Assembly (NCBI GenBank): GCA_018971945.1
Contig: JAGWZH010000024.1
Coordinates: 1-33,880, forward strand
Length of the DNA stretch: 33,880 nt
Direction: 5' to 3'
Source of the DNA: Alphaproteobacteria bacterium
GTDB taxonomy: Bacteria > Pseudomonadota > Alphaproteobacteria > Caulobacterales > Aquidulcibacteraceae
The notes beneath the pieces were generated by a model. That model was not told where the DNA came from. It saw nothing but the letters and a program-made list of their open reading frames with translations, and did not search any database. A program made the position numbers and the translations under genes. Numbering within the stretch: position 1 is the stretch's first letter; each line of letters opens with the position of its first letter. This document shows, piece after piece, positions 1 through 6,860 of the stretch.

Positions 1-226
1 CGTCAAGGCGGCCCAGATCCAGGCTCAGATCCAAGCTCTGGGCCGCAGCCTCGGCGGCGGCGGCGTTTTTCGGATCCAGGCCCCTATCCAGCATGCTTAA
101 GCCGACAGCCCGGTAAAGCAGGCCCGTGTCCAGAACTTTCAGGCCAAAAGCCTCGCCGACGCGCCGCGCCAAGGTGCCCTTGCCGGAAGCGGTGGGTCCG
201 TCGATCGCGATGACAAGCGGTCTCAT
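1..226 (-). CDS. cmk: Cytidylate kinase, N-terminal part (gene runs off the left edge)
   Basis: This is the first ~75 residues of (d)CMP kinase, which phosphorylates CMP and dCMP with ATP in the cytoplasm. The start MRPLVIAIDGPTASGKGT contains the P-loop typical of Cmk (usually GPAASGKGT; here Thr replaces the first Ala). It is followed by the conserved LDTGLLYRAVG segment, which in this family lies in the CMP-binding region. The ATG overlaps the aroA stop codon as ATGA, so the two genes are translationally coupled. The aroA-cmk order (often followed by rpsA) is common in alphaproteobacteria. The 3' part lies outside the window. Confidence 0.93.
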   Translation of the reverse strand, partial: MRPLVIAIDGPTASGKGTLARRVGEAFGLKVLDTGLLYRAVGLSMLDRGLDPKNAAAAEAAAQSLDLSLDLGRLD

Positions 227-1545
227 GCATCGACCCGGATATCAGCGCCCAAACCCGCCATGAAAGCGGAAAACCCCGGAAAGCTCGTCGCGATCATGTC
301 CGCGTCTTCAACGATCACCGGGTTCTGGGCGGCCAAGCCCAGAACCAAAAAACTCATGGCGATGCGATGGTCGCCATGGGTTTCGATCACAGCGCCGCCC
401 TTGACCCCGCCTGCGCCCTTGCCCTCGATGATCATGCCGTCAGGACGCTCCTCAATCTCCACCCCGCAGGCGCGCAGGCCGTTCACCATCAGCGCGATGC
501 GGTCGCTCTCCTTGACCCGCAGCTCCTCGGCGCCGGTCAGCACGCTCGTCCCCTCTGCGAAAGCGCAGGCGACCGCCAGGATCGGGAATTCGTCGATCAT
601 GTCGGATGCGCGGGCGGCAGGGGGAGACACGGCCCTCAAGCCCCCGCCGCGGATCAGAAGGTCCCCAATGGTCTCGCCCGCGCTGTCAGTCTGCGCCAGA
701 ACCGTCAGCGCAGCGCCCATGTCGCGCAGCGTCGCATAAAGGCCGGCGCGCAAGGGGTTAAGGCACACGCCCTCAAGCCTGACCTCCGAGCCCGCCAAAA
801 TGGCTGCGGCGACGGCGGGAAAAGCCGCCGAAGAAGGGTCCGCCGGCACCGTCACCGGGGCGGGATAGAGGCTGGCTGGGCCCTCCACCGAGACGCGCCA
901 GCCGCCCGAGGGGCATTCGCTCTCCGCGATGCTGGCGCCAAAGGCCTTAAGCATGCGCTCGGTGTGATCGCGGGTGCGCTTGGGCTCGAGGATCTCGGAT
1001 CGTCCCTCCGCCCCCAAGCCGGCCAGCAGAATCGCCGATTTGATCTGGGCGGAGGCGATTTGGGGCGCATGCGCCAAGGGAGCGAGGCCCGCCTTGCCCT
1101 GCAAGGCGACAGGCAGACGGCCGCCAGCCCGGGCGAAGCTCTGGGCGCCCATGGTGCGCAAAGGGTCGAGCACCCGCGCCATGGGCCGCCCTGAAAGACT
1201 CCCATCGCCGGTGAAAATCGACAGAATCGGAAAGCGTGCGGCCGCGCCCATGGTCAGGCGCGCCCCGGTGCCGGAATTGCCGAAATCAATTGGCGCGATG
1301 GGCTCCTTTAAACCCCCGCGGCCCACCACCCGCCAACACCCGTCGCCAAGCGCTTCAACAGAAGCGCCATAGGCGCGCATGGCTGCGGCGGTGTTCAAGA
1401 CGTCCGCGCCTTCCAGAAGACCCCTCACCGTCGTCTCGCCATGCGCCAACGCCCCCATGATCAGGCTGCGGTGGGAAATGGATTTGTCGCCGGGGGGTCG
1501 CGCCCGACCGGACAGCGATCGTACGGGATGCGCCTTGAGCCGCAT
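223..1545 (-). CDS. aroA: 3-phosphoshikimate 1-carboxyvinyltransferase (EPSP synthase, class II-like)
   Basis: EPSP synthase (440 residues) joins phosphoenolpyruvate and shikimate-3-phosphate in the sixth step of aromatic amino acid biosynthesis. Visible motifs are PPGDKSISHR near the N-terminus, GNSGTGARLTMG, RPMARVLDPLR, ASAQIKSAILLAG, RDHTE, DPSSAAFP, LRVKESDR, THGDHRIAMS and ATSFPGF. These match the class II (Agrobacterium CP4-like) rather than the E. coli-like class I pattern. In CP4 an Ala in the GNAAT segment underlies glyphosate insensitivity; here the equivalent residue is Gly. I chose the ATG at 1545 because AGGA lies 4 bases upstream; an in-frame TTG at 1560 is less likely. The stop overlaps the cmk start by 4 bases. 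Confidence 0.96.
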   Translation of the reverse strand: MRLKAHPVRSLSGRARPPGDKSISHRSLIMGALAHGETTVRGLLEGADVLNTAAAMRAYGASVEALGDGCWRVVGRGGLKEPIAPIDFGNSGTGARLTMGAAARFPILSIFTGDGSLSGRPMARVLDPLRTMGAQSFARAGGRLPVALQGKAGLAPLAHAPQIASAQIKSAILLAGLGAEGRSEILEPKRTRDHTERMLKAFGASIAESECPSGGWRVSVEGPASLYPAPVTVPADPSSAAFPAVAAAILAGSEVRLEGVCLNPLRAGLYATLRDMGAALTVLAQTDSAGETIGDLLIRGGGLRAVSPPAARASDMIDEFPILAVACAFAEGTSVLTGAEELRVKESDRIALMVNGLRACGVEIEERPDGMIIEGKGAGGVKGGAVIETHGDHRIAMSFLVLGLAAQNPVIVEDADMIATSFPGFSAFMAGLGADIRVDA

Positions 1546-1610
1546 GGGTTCCTGTCTCAATGAGGCTTACCGTTCGCCAGGTCGGTGGGAAGGGTTCCAA
1601 AAGCTTTTGA

Positions 1611-1645
1611 CAGGGGCGGAGGATAGTGGCAAGCGAGCGCCCCTG
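1611..1645. promoter_or_regulatory. Dyad with two -35-like TTGACA boxes between divergent genes
   Basis: The 133-bp gap between aroA (leftward) and the TIGR02300 gene (rightward) contains a perfect 8-bp inverted repeat, CAGGGGCG at 1611-1618 and CGCCCCTG at 1638-1645. Consensus TTGACA hexamers overlap or abut it at 1607-1612 and 1646-1651. No good -10 box lies at the expected spacing. The dyad could be an operator or just a GC-rich hairpin. Confidence 0.3.
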
Positions 1646-1678
1646 TTGACAAGCCTCATAGCCCTTCAGGAGATGCGC

Positions 1679-2182
1679 GTGGCCAAGGCGGAGTTGGGCG
1701 ACAAGCAGACCTGTCCCAGTTGTGGGGCGAAGTTCTACGACTTGAAGCGGCGCCCAGCGGTGTGCCCCAAGTGCTCGACTTCGTTCGACCCCAGCGAAGA
1801 GGTCTACAAAGTCAAACGCGTGCGGTCCCGGACGGCGACGGCGCAGCCGGATTATGAGGACGAGGAAGAAGAAGAGGTCGGCGCCAAGGTCGCCGTCGAC
1901 GATGGCGACGAGGCGGAGGAAGAGGTCGAGGAAACCCCCGATCTCGATGAGGCGGTGGCCGAGGACGCGCCAGAAATCCTAGACGAAGAAGACGAAGAAG
2001 AGCCTGTCGTCGTCGCTCGGGCCAAAGGCGATGAATTGCCCGACGGTTTTTCGGAAGATGATGAGGACGTCATCGCCGACGACGAAGACGGCGTGCCCTT
2101 GCTCGAGGAGGATGAAGCCTTCGACGACGACGATCTCGGCGAAGTGGTCGAAGACGGCGACGAGGAAGAGGCTGACCGGTGA
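1679..2182 (+). CDS. TIGR02300-family protein: zinc ribbon plus acidic tail
   Basis: The protein has 167 residues. The N-terminus MAKAELGDKQTCPSCGAKFY, followed by a second CPKC pair about 18 residues later, makes a two-CxxC zinc-ribbon-like domain. It matches the short conserved alphaproteobacterial family TIGR02300, whose function is unknown. The rest (from about residue 60) is dominated by Asp and Glu with no predicted fold, giving a strongly acidic low-complexity tail. I chose the GTG at 1679 because CAGGAG ends 6 bases before it; the in-frame ATG at 1673 directly abuts that ribosome-binding site and would leave no spacing. It is divergent from aroA and sits just before tRNA-Ala. It is probably cytoplasmic. 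Confidence 0.88.
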   Translation: MAKAELGDKQTCPSCGAKFYDLKRRPAVCPKCSTSFDPSEEVYKVKRVRSRTATAQPDYEDEEEEEVGAKVAVDDGDEAEEEVEETPDLDEAVAEDAPEILDEEDEEEPVVVARAKGDELPDGFSEDDEDVIADDEDGVPLLEEDEAFDDDDLGEVVEDGDEEEADR

Positions 2183-2191
2183 ACAAGCCGC

Positions 2192-2219
2192 TTGATACAC
2201 ACGCGGCGCGCGATTAAAG
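2192..2219 (+). promoter_or_regulatory. Possible tRNA-Ala promoter
   Basis: TTGATA at 2192-2197 and TTAAAG at 2214-2219 are separated by 16 bases and precede tRNA-Ala by 60 bases. The match to -35/-10 consensus is only partial. Confidence 0.25.
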
Positions 2220-2230
2220 ACACCCACCTT

Positions 2231-2255
2231 CGCAGCCGGCCCCAACCGGCTTGCG
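2231..2255 (+). other. Hairpin between TIGR02300 gene and tRNA-Ala
   Basis: CGCAGCCGG at 2231-2239 can pair with CCGGCTTGCG at 2246-2255 with one bulged T, leaving a 6-base loop. There is no T-tract, so it is not a standard intrinsic terminator. It may be part of the tRNA leader or a 3' end structure of the upstream gene. Confidence 0.35.
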
Positions 2256-2279
2256 ACGTTCGGTTCAGGATCTGGTTTA

Positions 2280-2355
2280 GGGGCCATAGCTCAGCTGGGA
2301 GAGCGCCTGCATGGCATGCAGGAGGTCAGCGGTTCGATCCCGCTTGGCTCCACCA
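2280..2355 (+). tRNA. tRNA-Ala (anticodon GGC), CCA encoded
   Basis: The cloverleaf reads directly from sequence. The acceptor stem GGGGCCA pairs with TGGCTCC (one G-T pair), with D arm GCTC/GAGC, anticodon stem CCTGC/GCAGG around the loop ATGGCAT, and a T arm containing GGTTCGATCC. The anticodon GGC reads GCC alanine codons. The 3' CCA is encoded at 2353-2355. Confidence 0.96.
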
Positions 2356-2387
2356 TTTTCCCCGTCTCGTGTCTTGAGGAAAGGCCC

Positions 2388-2837
2388 ATGGCGACCCCCT
2401 CGCCGTCCCGCGGCACAGCATCGCTTCTGGGCTTTTTGGGCCTCGTTCCCTTTGTCGGTTTGGCGCTCGCCGCGGCCGCGGGCGCTGCGCCCTTCGGCTA
2501 TGACGCCGAGTTCGCGCTCGTGGCCTACGGAGCGACGATATTGTCGTTTCTGGGCGGGATCCAATGGGGGTTCTTGCTGAGCCCCGGGGGCCCAACGCCC
2601 ATAAAGCGCTTCGGCTTGCGGCTGGCCCTGGGGACCGCGCCGCAGCTTCTGGGGTGGGCGGCGCTCTTATGGGCCTCGCCCCTGAGCCTTATGCTCTTGG
2701 CGGTTTCGCTGGCCGCGCATTTGGCGGTCGACGCCCGCGCGGTGCGCGATGGGCTCGCGCCGTCCTGGTTTATGAGCCTCAGGACGCCGTTGTCATTGGG
2801 AGCGGCGGCAAGCCTGGTCGCCGCAGCCTTGGTCTGA
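2388..2837 (+). CDS. DUF3429 family membrane protein
   Basis: This is a 149-residue hydrophobic protein with about four or five membrane segments. The segment YGATILSFLGGIQWG is the hallmark of DUF3429 (related to eukaryotic TMEM69), a family of unknown function. The start at ATG 2388 is supported by GAGGA 7 bases upstream; an ORF start further upstream would run into the tRNA. It follows tRNA-Ala by 32 bases and is likely a separate gene in the inner membrane. It converges on the cytochrome c gene. Confidence 0.85.
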   Translation: MATPSPSRGTASLLGFLGLVPFVGLALAAAAGAAPFGYDAEFALVAYGATILSFLGGIQWGFLLSPGGPTPIKRFGLRLALGTAPQLLGWAALLWASPLSLMLLAVSLAAHLAVDARAVRDGLAPSWFMSLRTPLSLGAAASLVAAALV

Positions 2838-3194
2838 CGGGCTCTCCCCCTCTGTCCAGCGATGCGCTGAACGGTCTTGGTCGGCAACCGGCCTCATGAT
2901 CGGCGCCGCCCATCGCCCAAATCGCGCCCGCTCCCGATCCTGTGCAACGCCCTCTTCCTTCTTAAAAGGGCCTTCAGCGGAAGAACGCGCGGGTCGCCCC
3001 CCCTCGGGTCCGGGCTACCTTTTTCGTAAAACAGCCGCGATTTCGCGCCTCCGCCCATCAAGAGCGTTTCTCTAAAGCCTCACCCCCTGCCGATCACGGG
3101 CAGCTCTAAGCGGCGGCGCGTCGCCGCCGAGGCCGAGCCCTCACCGGGGGCCGTCCCCAAAGGCTTCGGTTTGGCATGGCTCGCTGATCCCGCC
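2838..3194. other. Intergenic region between convergent genes
   Basis: I see no convincing gene here. It holds a perfect 8-bp stem with a 3-base loop at 3111-3129 (CGGCGGCG/CGCCGCCG), which could help end transcription of the two converging genes although it lacks a T-run. A short T-run (CTTTTTCG) lies near 3017-3023 on the plus strand without a clear stem before it. Confidence 0.5.
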
Positions 3195-3710
3195 CTAATC
3201 GCTCTGTTGGCTCAGATAAGCGATGAGATCAGCCCGGCGCTGGGGCTGGTTGATCCCGCTGAAAACCATGGTCGTGCCCGGCATCATCGCCTGGGGCCGC
3301 TCAAGATACGCAAACAGCGTTTCTTGGGTCCATATAAGCCCCGAGTTCTGATTGGCTTCAGAATAGGCGAAACCAGGAACCGCACCCGCCGCGCGGCCGA
3401 CCACGCCATGCAAGGAAGGGCCCGTGCCGTTGAGGCCAGGTGCGATGGCATGGCAGGATTGGCACAAAGCGCGATAGAGACGGGCGCCCACCGCAGGGTC
3501 GCCGGAGAGGCGAGCGCCGTCCGCACCGACAATCTCGAGCAATAGAGGTTGCGCGGTCGGCGCCTCGACCATCGCTGGCGGGGTTTGGGGAGCAGACGAC
3601 GCCGTCGCAGGGGCGTTTTCCCTCGGCGCGGATGGGGGAACGCCGCAGGCCGCCATCACGGCAAGCGCGGCCGCCAGCAGCGGCGCTTGGCCAAGACGCT
3701 GCAAATCCAT
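3195..3710 (-). CDS. Class I cytochrome c, probable lipoprotein
   Basis: The 171-residue protein has a hydrophobic N-terminal segment ending in MAAC at residue 22, a weak lipobox. A Pro/Ala-rich linker (residues 24-55) and a single cytochrome c domain follow. The haem site is CQSCH (83-87) and the likely sixth ligand is Met148 in PGTTMVF, as in cytochrome c2/c550-type proteins. It would carry electrons in the periplasm, tethered to a membrane. The ATG at 3710 has GGAG about 9 bases upstream; an in-frame ATG at 3725 has none. It lies alone, divergent from the lipoprotein gene and 17 kb from the Ccm genes that would be needed to attach its haem. The physiological partner cannot be told from context. 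Confidence 0.85.
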   Translation of the reverse strand: MDLQRLGQAPLLAAALAVMAACGVPPSAPRENAPATASSAPQTPPAMVEAPTAQPLLLEIVGADGARLSGDPAVGARLYRALCQSCHAIAPGLNGTGPSLHGVVGRAAGAVPGFAYSEANQNSGLIWTQETLFAYLERPQAMMPGTTMVFSGINQPQRRADLIAYLSQQSD

Positions 3711-3966
3711 TGCATTGTGCTCCATGATCTGATCGCTTAACGGGGGTCTAGCGCGGGCGGCTCCGTCGTCAAACCCATGATGGCGGCTTCGGCGCGATGT
3801 GGCGTATTTGTGACCAAGCGCCCGCCGACGATCGTCGCCAATCTGTCAAAAATATGTCTCCAAACTTTCGCGGGGCTGTGACGCAGGCTTCGCAACCCCG
3901 CTTTAGGCGTTGTCAAATCGTTAAGAGGCCGTCGCGGGGCGGAGGCCTGAACGCTGGGGATTTTTC
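3711..3966. promoter_or_regulatory. Divergent upstream region of cytochrome c and the surface lipoprotein
   Basis: This 256-bp region should hold promoters for both flanking genes. It contains a hairpin with stem GCGGGG (3870-3875) and CCCCGC (3896-3901), and a TTGTCA hexamer at about 3911-3916. A second small inverted repeat, AGGCC (3926-3930) and GGCCT (3944-3948), lies just before the GGGGA ribosome-binding site at 3956-3960. I could not assign a regulator. Confidence 0.4.
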
Positions 3967-6783
3967 ATGACATTGGCGAACACTTTGCGTGCGTCCGCTG
4001 CGGCGCTGGCCTTAGCGCTGGCGGCGTGCTCCGGTTCGGACGTGGCCTCGCCCGGGGCGACCAATTCCGGAACGCCTCCCGGCGGCGGCGGCGGCGGCGG
4101 CGGTTCTGGCGGCGGCGGCGGCACTGTGGCTTGCCCGACCGGCACGACCAATGTCGGCGCCCTTGCTGGTTCGACCGTGTGCCAATTGACCGGGCAGATC
4201 CTTGTCAATCTCACGCTGCCACGGCTGACCGGGGTGGTCTACCAGCTGAATGGCCGCGTCGATGTCGGCGTAGATGTCGGCGCTGCCGGAACCAGCGCCA
4301 ATGGTCGCGCCGCCACGCTGACGGTGGAGCCCGGCGTCACCGTCATCGGCAATACGGGGCTCGATTATCTGGTGGTCAATCGCGGGTCGCGAATCAACGC
4401 GGAAGGCTCCGCCACCCAGCCGATCGTGTTCACCAGCCGCAATGATTTCACCAATACCGGAAACCGCGCCACCGCGCAGGGGGAATGGGGCGGGCTGGTG
4501 CTCTTGGGCCGGGCTCCGATCAATGAGTGTCGGACGAGCGGCGCTGTCGGGGGTTCGGCGGACTGCGAGAACGAAGTGGAAGGGGTGTCGGGGACGCCGG
4601 CGCTTTTTGGCGGCGCTGTGCCGACCGACAGCTCGGGCACCCTGCGCTATGTGCAGGTCAAGCACTCGGGCTTTGAACTTGCCCCCAACCGGGAACTCAA
4701 CGGCATCACGTTCGGCGGCGTCGGGTCGGGCACGATTGTGGAGAATGTTCAAGTCCATAACAGCTCCGATGACGGCGTGGAGTTTTTCGGCGGCACGGTG
4801 AACGCCCGCTTCCTTGTCCTGACAGGCAATGACGACGACAGCGTCGATGTGGAGATGGGCTATACCGGCAGCCTGCAGTTTGTGTATGTGCGCCAACGCG
4901 ACGCTGGCGGAGACAAGCTGATCGAAAGCGACAGCTATTCTGGCTCGCTCACAACGCTGACTGCTGACCTCGTCAACAAGACGCCGCGGTCAAACCCCAC
5001 GATCGCCAATTTCACCTTTATCGGGGTCAATCCCAATGGGTCAGGCTCGAGCGCTGCGATCGGGGGCATGCACCAGCGGGAAGGCATGGCTGGACGTTTC
5101 GTCAACGGCATCGTGGCGGGATCAGGCTCGTGCCTGGATATCGACAATCAGAGCCTGACAACCGCGCTGCCCACCTATAATGGCGTGCTTTTGGGTTGCG
5201 CGACGACTTTCAACACCGACGCAGACGATGAGTCCGCGACCTTCAACGCTGGCGCCAATAACCGGGTGGCCACGCCTGCGGAGCTCACGCTGACGGCGAA
5301 CTTCCTGCCCGGTCCTTTCGAGCGTGGCCTCACTCCCGCCCCAACCCCAAGCGGGCTTTTGCCTGCGGCCTATCTGGGCGCCTTCGACGCCAACGCCACC
5401 CCTGGGTCGAACTGGACCACGGGCTGGACTGCAGCCAACACCGTGGCCCCGACCGCGGCTTGCCCCACAGGGACGACCGAAGACGGCACAATCGCAGGAC
5501 AGCGGCGCTGCGTCCTGCCTGCAGTGATCGCGGCCAATACGCGTCTGACCTTCGGCAATATCTATGAGATCAACGGCCGGGTGGATGTCGGTCGGGATGC
5601 GGGGGCTTCGGGAACAGGCGGGACCACGGTGGACCTGACCATCGACGCGGGCGTGACGCTGTTTGGCCGCAACGGTCTTGACTATCTAGTGGTCAATCGG
5701 GGTTCGCGGCTCTTCGCCAACGGCGCGCCGAACGCCCCGATCGTGATGACCTCGTTCAATGACATCACCAATCCTGCAGGCCGCAACGAAGCCACCGCAC
5801 AAGGGGAGTGGGGCGGTCTGGTGATCCTTGGGCGGGCCCCGATCAATGAGTGCCGCGCCAGCGGGGCCATCGGCGGCACTGCCGATTGTGAAAACGAGAT
5901 CGAAGGCGTCGGTGGCGCTCCGGCCCTGTTCGGGGGGGCTGTGGCGACGGACAATAGCGGCCGGCTTCAATATCTGCAGGTGCGCTATTCCGGGTTCGAG
6001 CTCGCGCCGAACCGGGAGCTGAACGGCATCACGTTCGGCGGGGTCGGCAGCGGCACGGTTGTGGAATATGTCCAGGTGCATAACAGCTCCGACGACGGGA
6101 TCGAGTGGTTCGGCGGCACGGTGAATGGACGCTATCTCGTCGTCACCGGGGCCGACGACGACAGTTTCGATGTCGAAATGGGCTATCAGGGCCAGGTGCA
6201 GTTCGCCGTGGCCGCGCAACGCACAGGCGGCGGCGACAAGCTCATGGAAAGCGACAGCTATTCAGGAACGCTCACGACCTTGACCGCTGACCTCGTCAAT
6301 AAAACGCCGCGGTCCAATCCGGCCTTCGCCAATTTCACCTTTATCGGCGTCAACCCGAATGGTTCTGGCTCGAGCGCAGCGGTTGGCGGCCTGCACCAGC
6401 GCGAAGGCATGGCCGGCGCCTTCACCAACGGGATCGTGGCGGGGTCGGGCCAGTGCCTCGACGTGGATAATCAGAGCCTGACCACGGCCCTGCCGAGCTA
6501 CCGCTCGATCGTGCTTGGCTGCGCCACGGCGTTTAATTCCGACTCCGACGACGAAGCGGTGGTGTTCAACCCCTCGGGCGTCACGACCAATAATGTCGTT
6601 GCGACCCCAGCTCAGCTGACCCTGACCAACCGGTTCGTGAACGGCGCCTTCGAAGCCGCCCAAACCGCCTCCACGCCCAGCGGGTCGTTCTTCCTCTCCG
6701 CGCCTTATGTGGGAGCGGTGCGGGCCTCCGATACCTGGTGGCAATCTTGGACCTGCGGTCTCGCCACAGGATCGAGCTGCTGA
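3967..6783 (+). CDS. Large duplicated lipoprotein (beta-helix-like), partner of the TonB receptor
   Basis: The protein has 938 residues. It starts with a lipoprotein signal peptide ending in LAAC (Cys21); the residue after Cys is Ser, so no inner-membrane retention Asp is present. A Gly-rich linker spans residues 39-53. Two similar ~440-residue units follow, each opening with ACPTGTT (Cys56 and Cys499). Shared motifs include GVT, GLDYLVVNRGSR, QGEWGGLV, GRAPINECR, SGFELAPNRELNGITFGG, VQVHNSSDDG and ESDSYSG. Periodic short beta-strands and SDDG/DDDS turns suggest a right-handed parallel beta-helix. Similar proteins, often called hypothetical or lipoprotein, occur beside TonB receptors in marine proteobacteria and Bacteroidetes. 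It is probably surface-exposed or secreted. The substrate is unknown and I see no catalytic motif. The GGGGA ribosome-binding site is 6 bases upstream. Confidence 0.85.
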   Translation: MTLANTLRASAAALALALAACSGSDVASPGATNSGTPPGGGGGGGGSGGGGGTVACPTGTTNVGALAGSTVCQLTGQILVNLTLPRLTGVVYQLNGRVDVGVDVGAAGTSANGRAATLTVEPGVTVIGNTGLDYLVVNRGSRINAEGSATQPIVFTSRNDFTNTGNRATAQGEWGGLVLLGRAPINECRTSGAVGGSADCENEVEGVSGTPALFGGAVPTDSSGTLRYVQVKHSGFELAPNRELNGITFGGVGSGTIVENVQVHNSSDDGVEFFGGTVNARFLVLTGNDDDSVDVEMGYTGSLQFVYVRQRDAGGDKLIESDSYSGSLTTLTADLVNKTPRSNPTIANFTFIGVNPNGSGSSAAIGGMHQREGMAGRFVNGIVAGSGSCLDIDNQSLTTALPTYNGVLLGCATTFNTDADDESATFNAGANNRVATPAELTLTANFLPGPFERGLTPAPTPSGLLPAAYLGAFDANATPGSNWTTGWTAANTVAPTAACPTGTTEDGTIAGQRRCVLPAVIAANTRLTFGNIYEINGRVDVGRDAGASGTGGTTVDLTIDAGVTLFGRNGLDYLVVNRGSRLFANGAPNAPIVMTSFNDITNPAGRNEATAQGEWGGLVILGRAPINECRASGAIGGTADCENEIEGVGGAPALFGGAVATDNSGRLQYLQVRYSGFELAPNRELNGITFGGVGSGTVVEYVQVHNSSDDGIEWFGGTVNGRYLVVTGADDDSFDVEMGYQGQVQFAVAAQRTGGGDKLMESDSYSGTLTTLTADLVNKTPRSNPAFANFTFIGVNPNGSGSSAAVGGLHQREGMAGAFTNGIVAGSGQCLDVDNQSLTTALPSYRSIVLGCATAFNSDSDDEAVVFNPSGVTTNNVVATPAQLTLTNRFVNGAFEAAQTASTPSGSFFLSAPYVGAVRASDTWWQSWTCGLATGSSC
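4132..6780 (+). repeat. Internal tandem gene duplication, ~1.33-kb unit
   Basis: The lipoprotein gene consists of two in-frame copies with a period of 1329 bases (443 residues). Unit one starts at 4132 and unit two at 5461. The protein motifs line up nearly residue for residue over long stretches, while both copies have diverged at many positions. It is therefore an old, functional duplication rather than an assembly artefact. Confidence 0.9.
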
Positions 6784-6797
6784 TCCCTGCAAGTACG

Positions 6798-6829
6798 GAT
6801 CAGGGACGGCCGGGGGGTCGTCCCTGATC
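6798..6829 (+). promoter_or_regulatory. Strong hairpin between lipoprotein and receptor genes
   Basis: GATCAGGGACG (6798-6808) and CGTCCCTGATC (6819-6829) form a perfect 11-bp stem with a 10-base loop, in the 77-bp gap before the receptor gene. No T-run follows. TCCCTG at 6784-6789, just after the stop codon, could instead pair with CAGGGA at 6801-6806, so two exclusive folds are possible. It may be an mRNA-stabilising or attenuator element that sets different levels of the two proteins. Confidence 0.6.
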
Positions 6830-6860
6830 GCCTTCTCCTCCCGCGATGGGGCGCATGACC

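Noticed and set aside
1852-2223. A Ser-rich minus-strand ORF opposite the acidic tail of the TIGR02300 protein
   Set aside because: A Ser-rich antisense frame is the expected mirror of GAA/GAC/GAG-rich codons.
3005-3030. Intrinsic terminator at the T-run after the DUF3429 gene
   Set aside because: A T-run is present, but I could not find a convincing stem directly before it.
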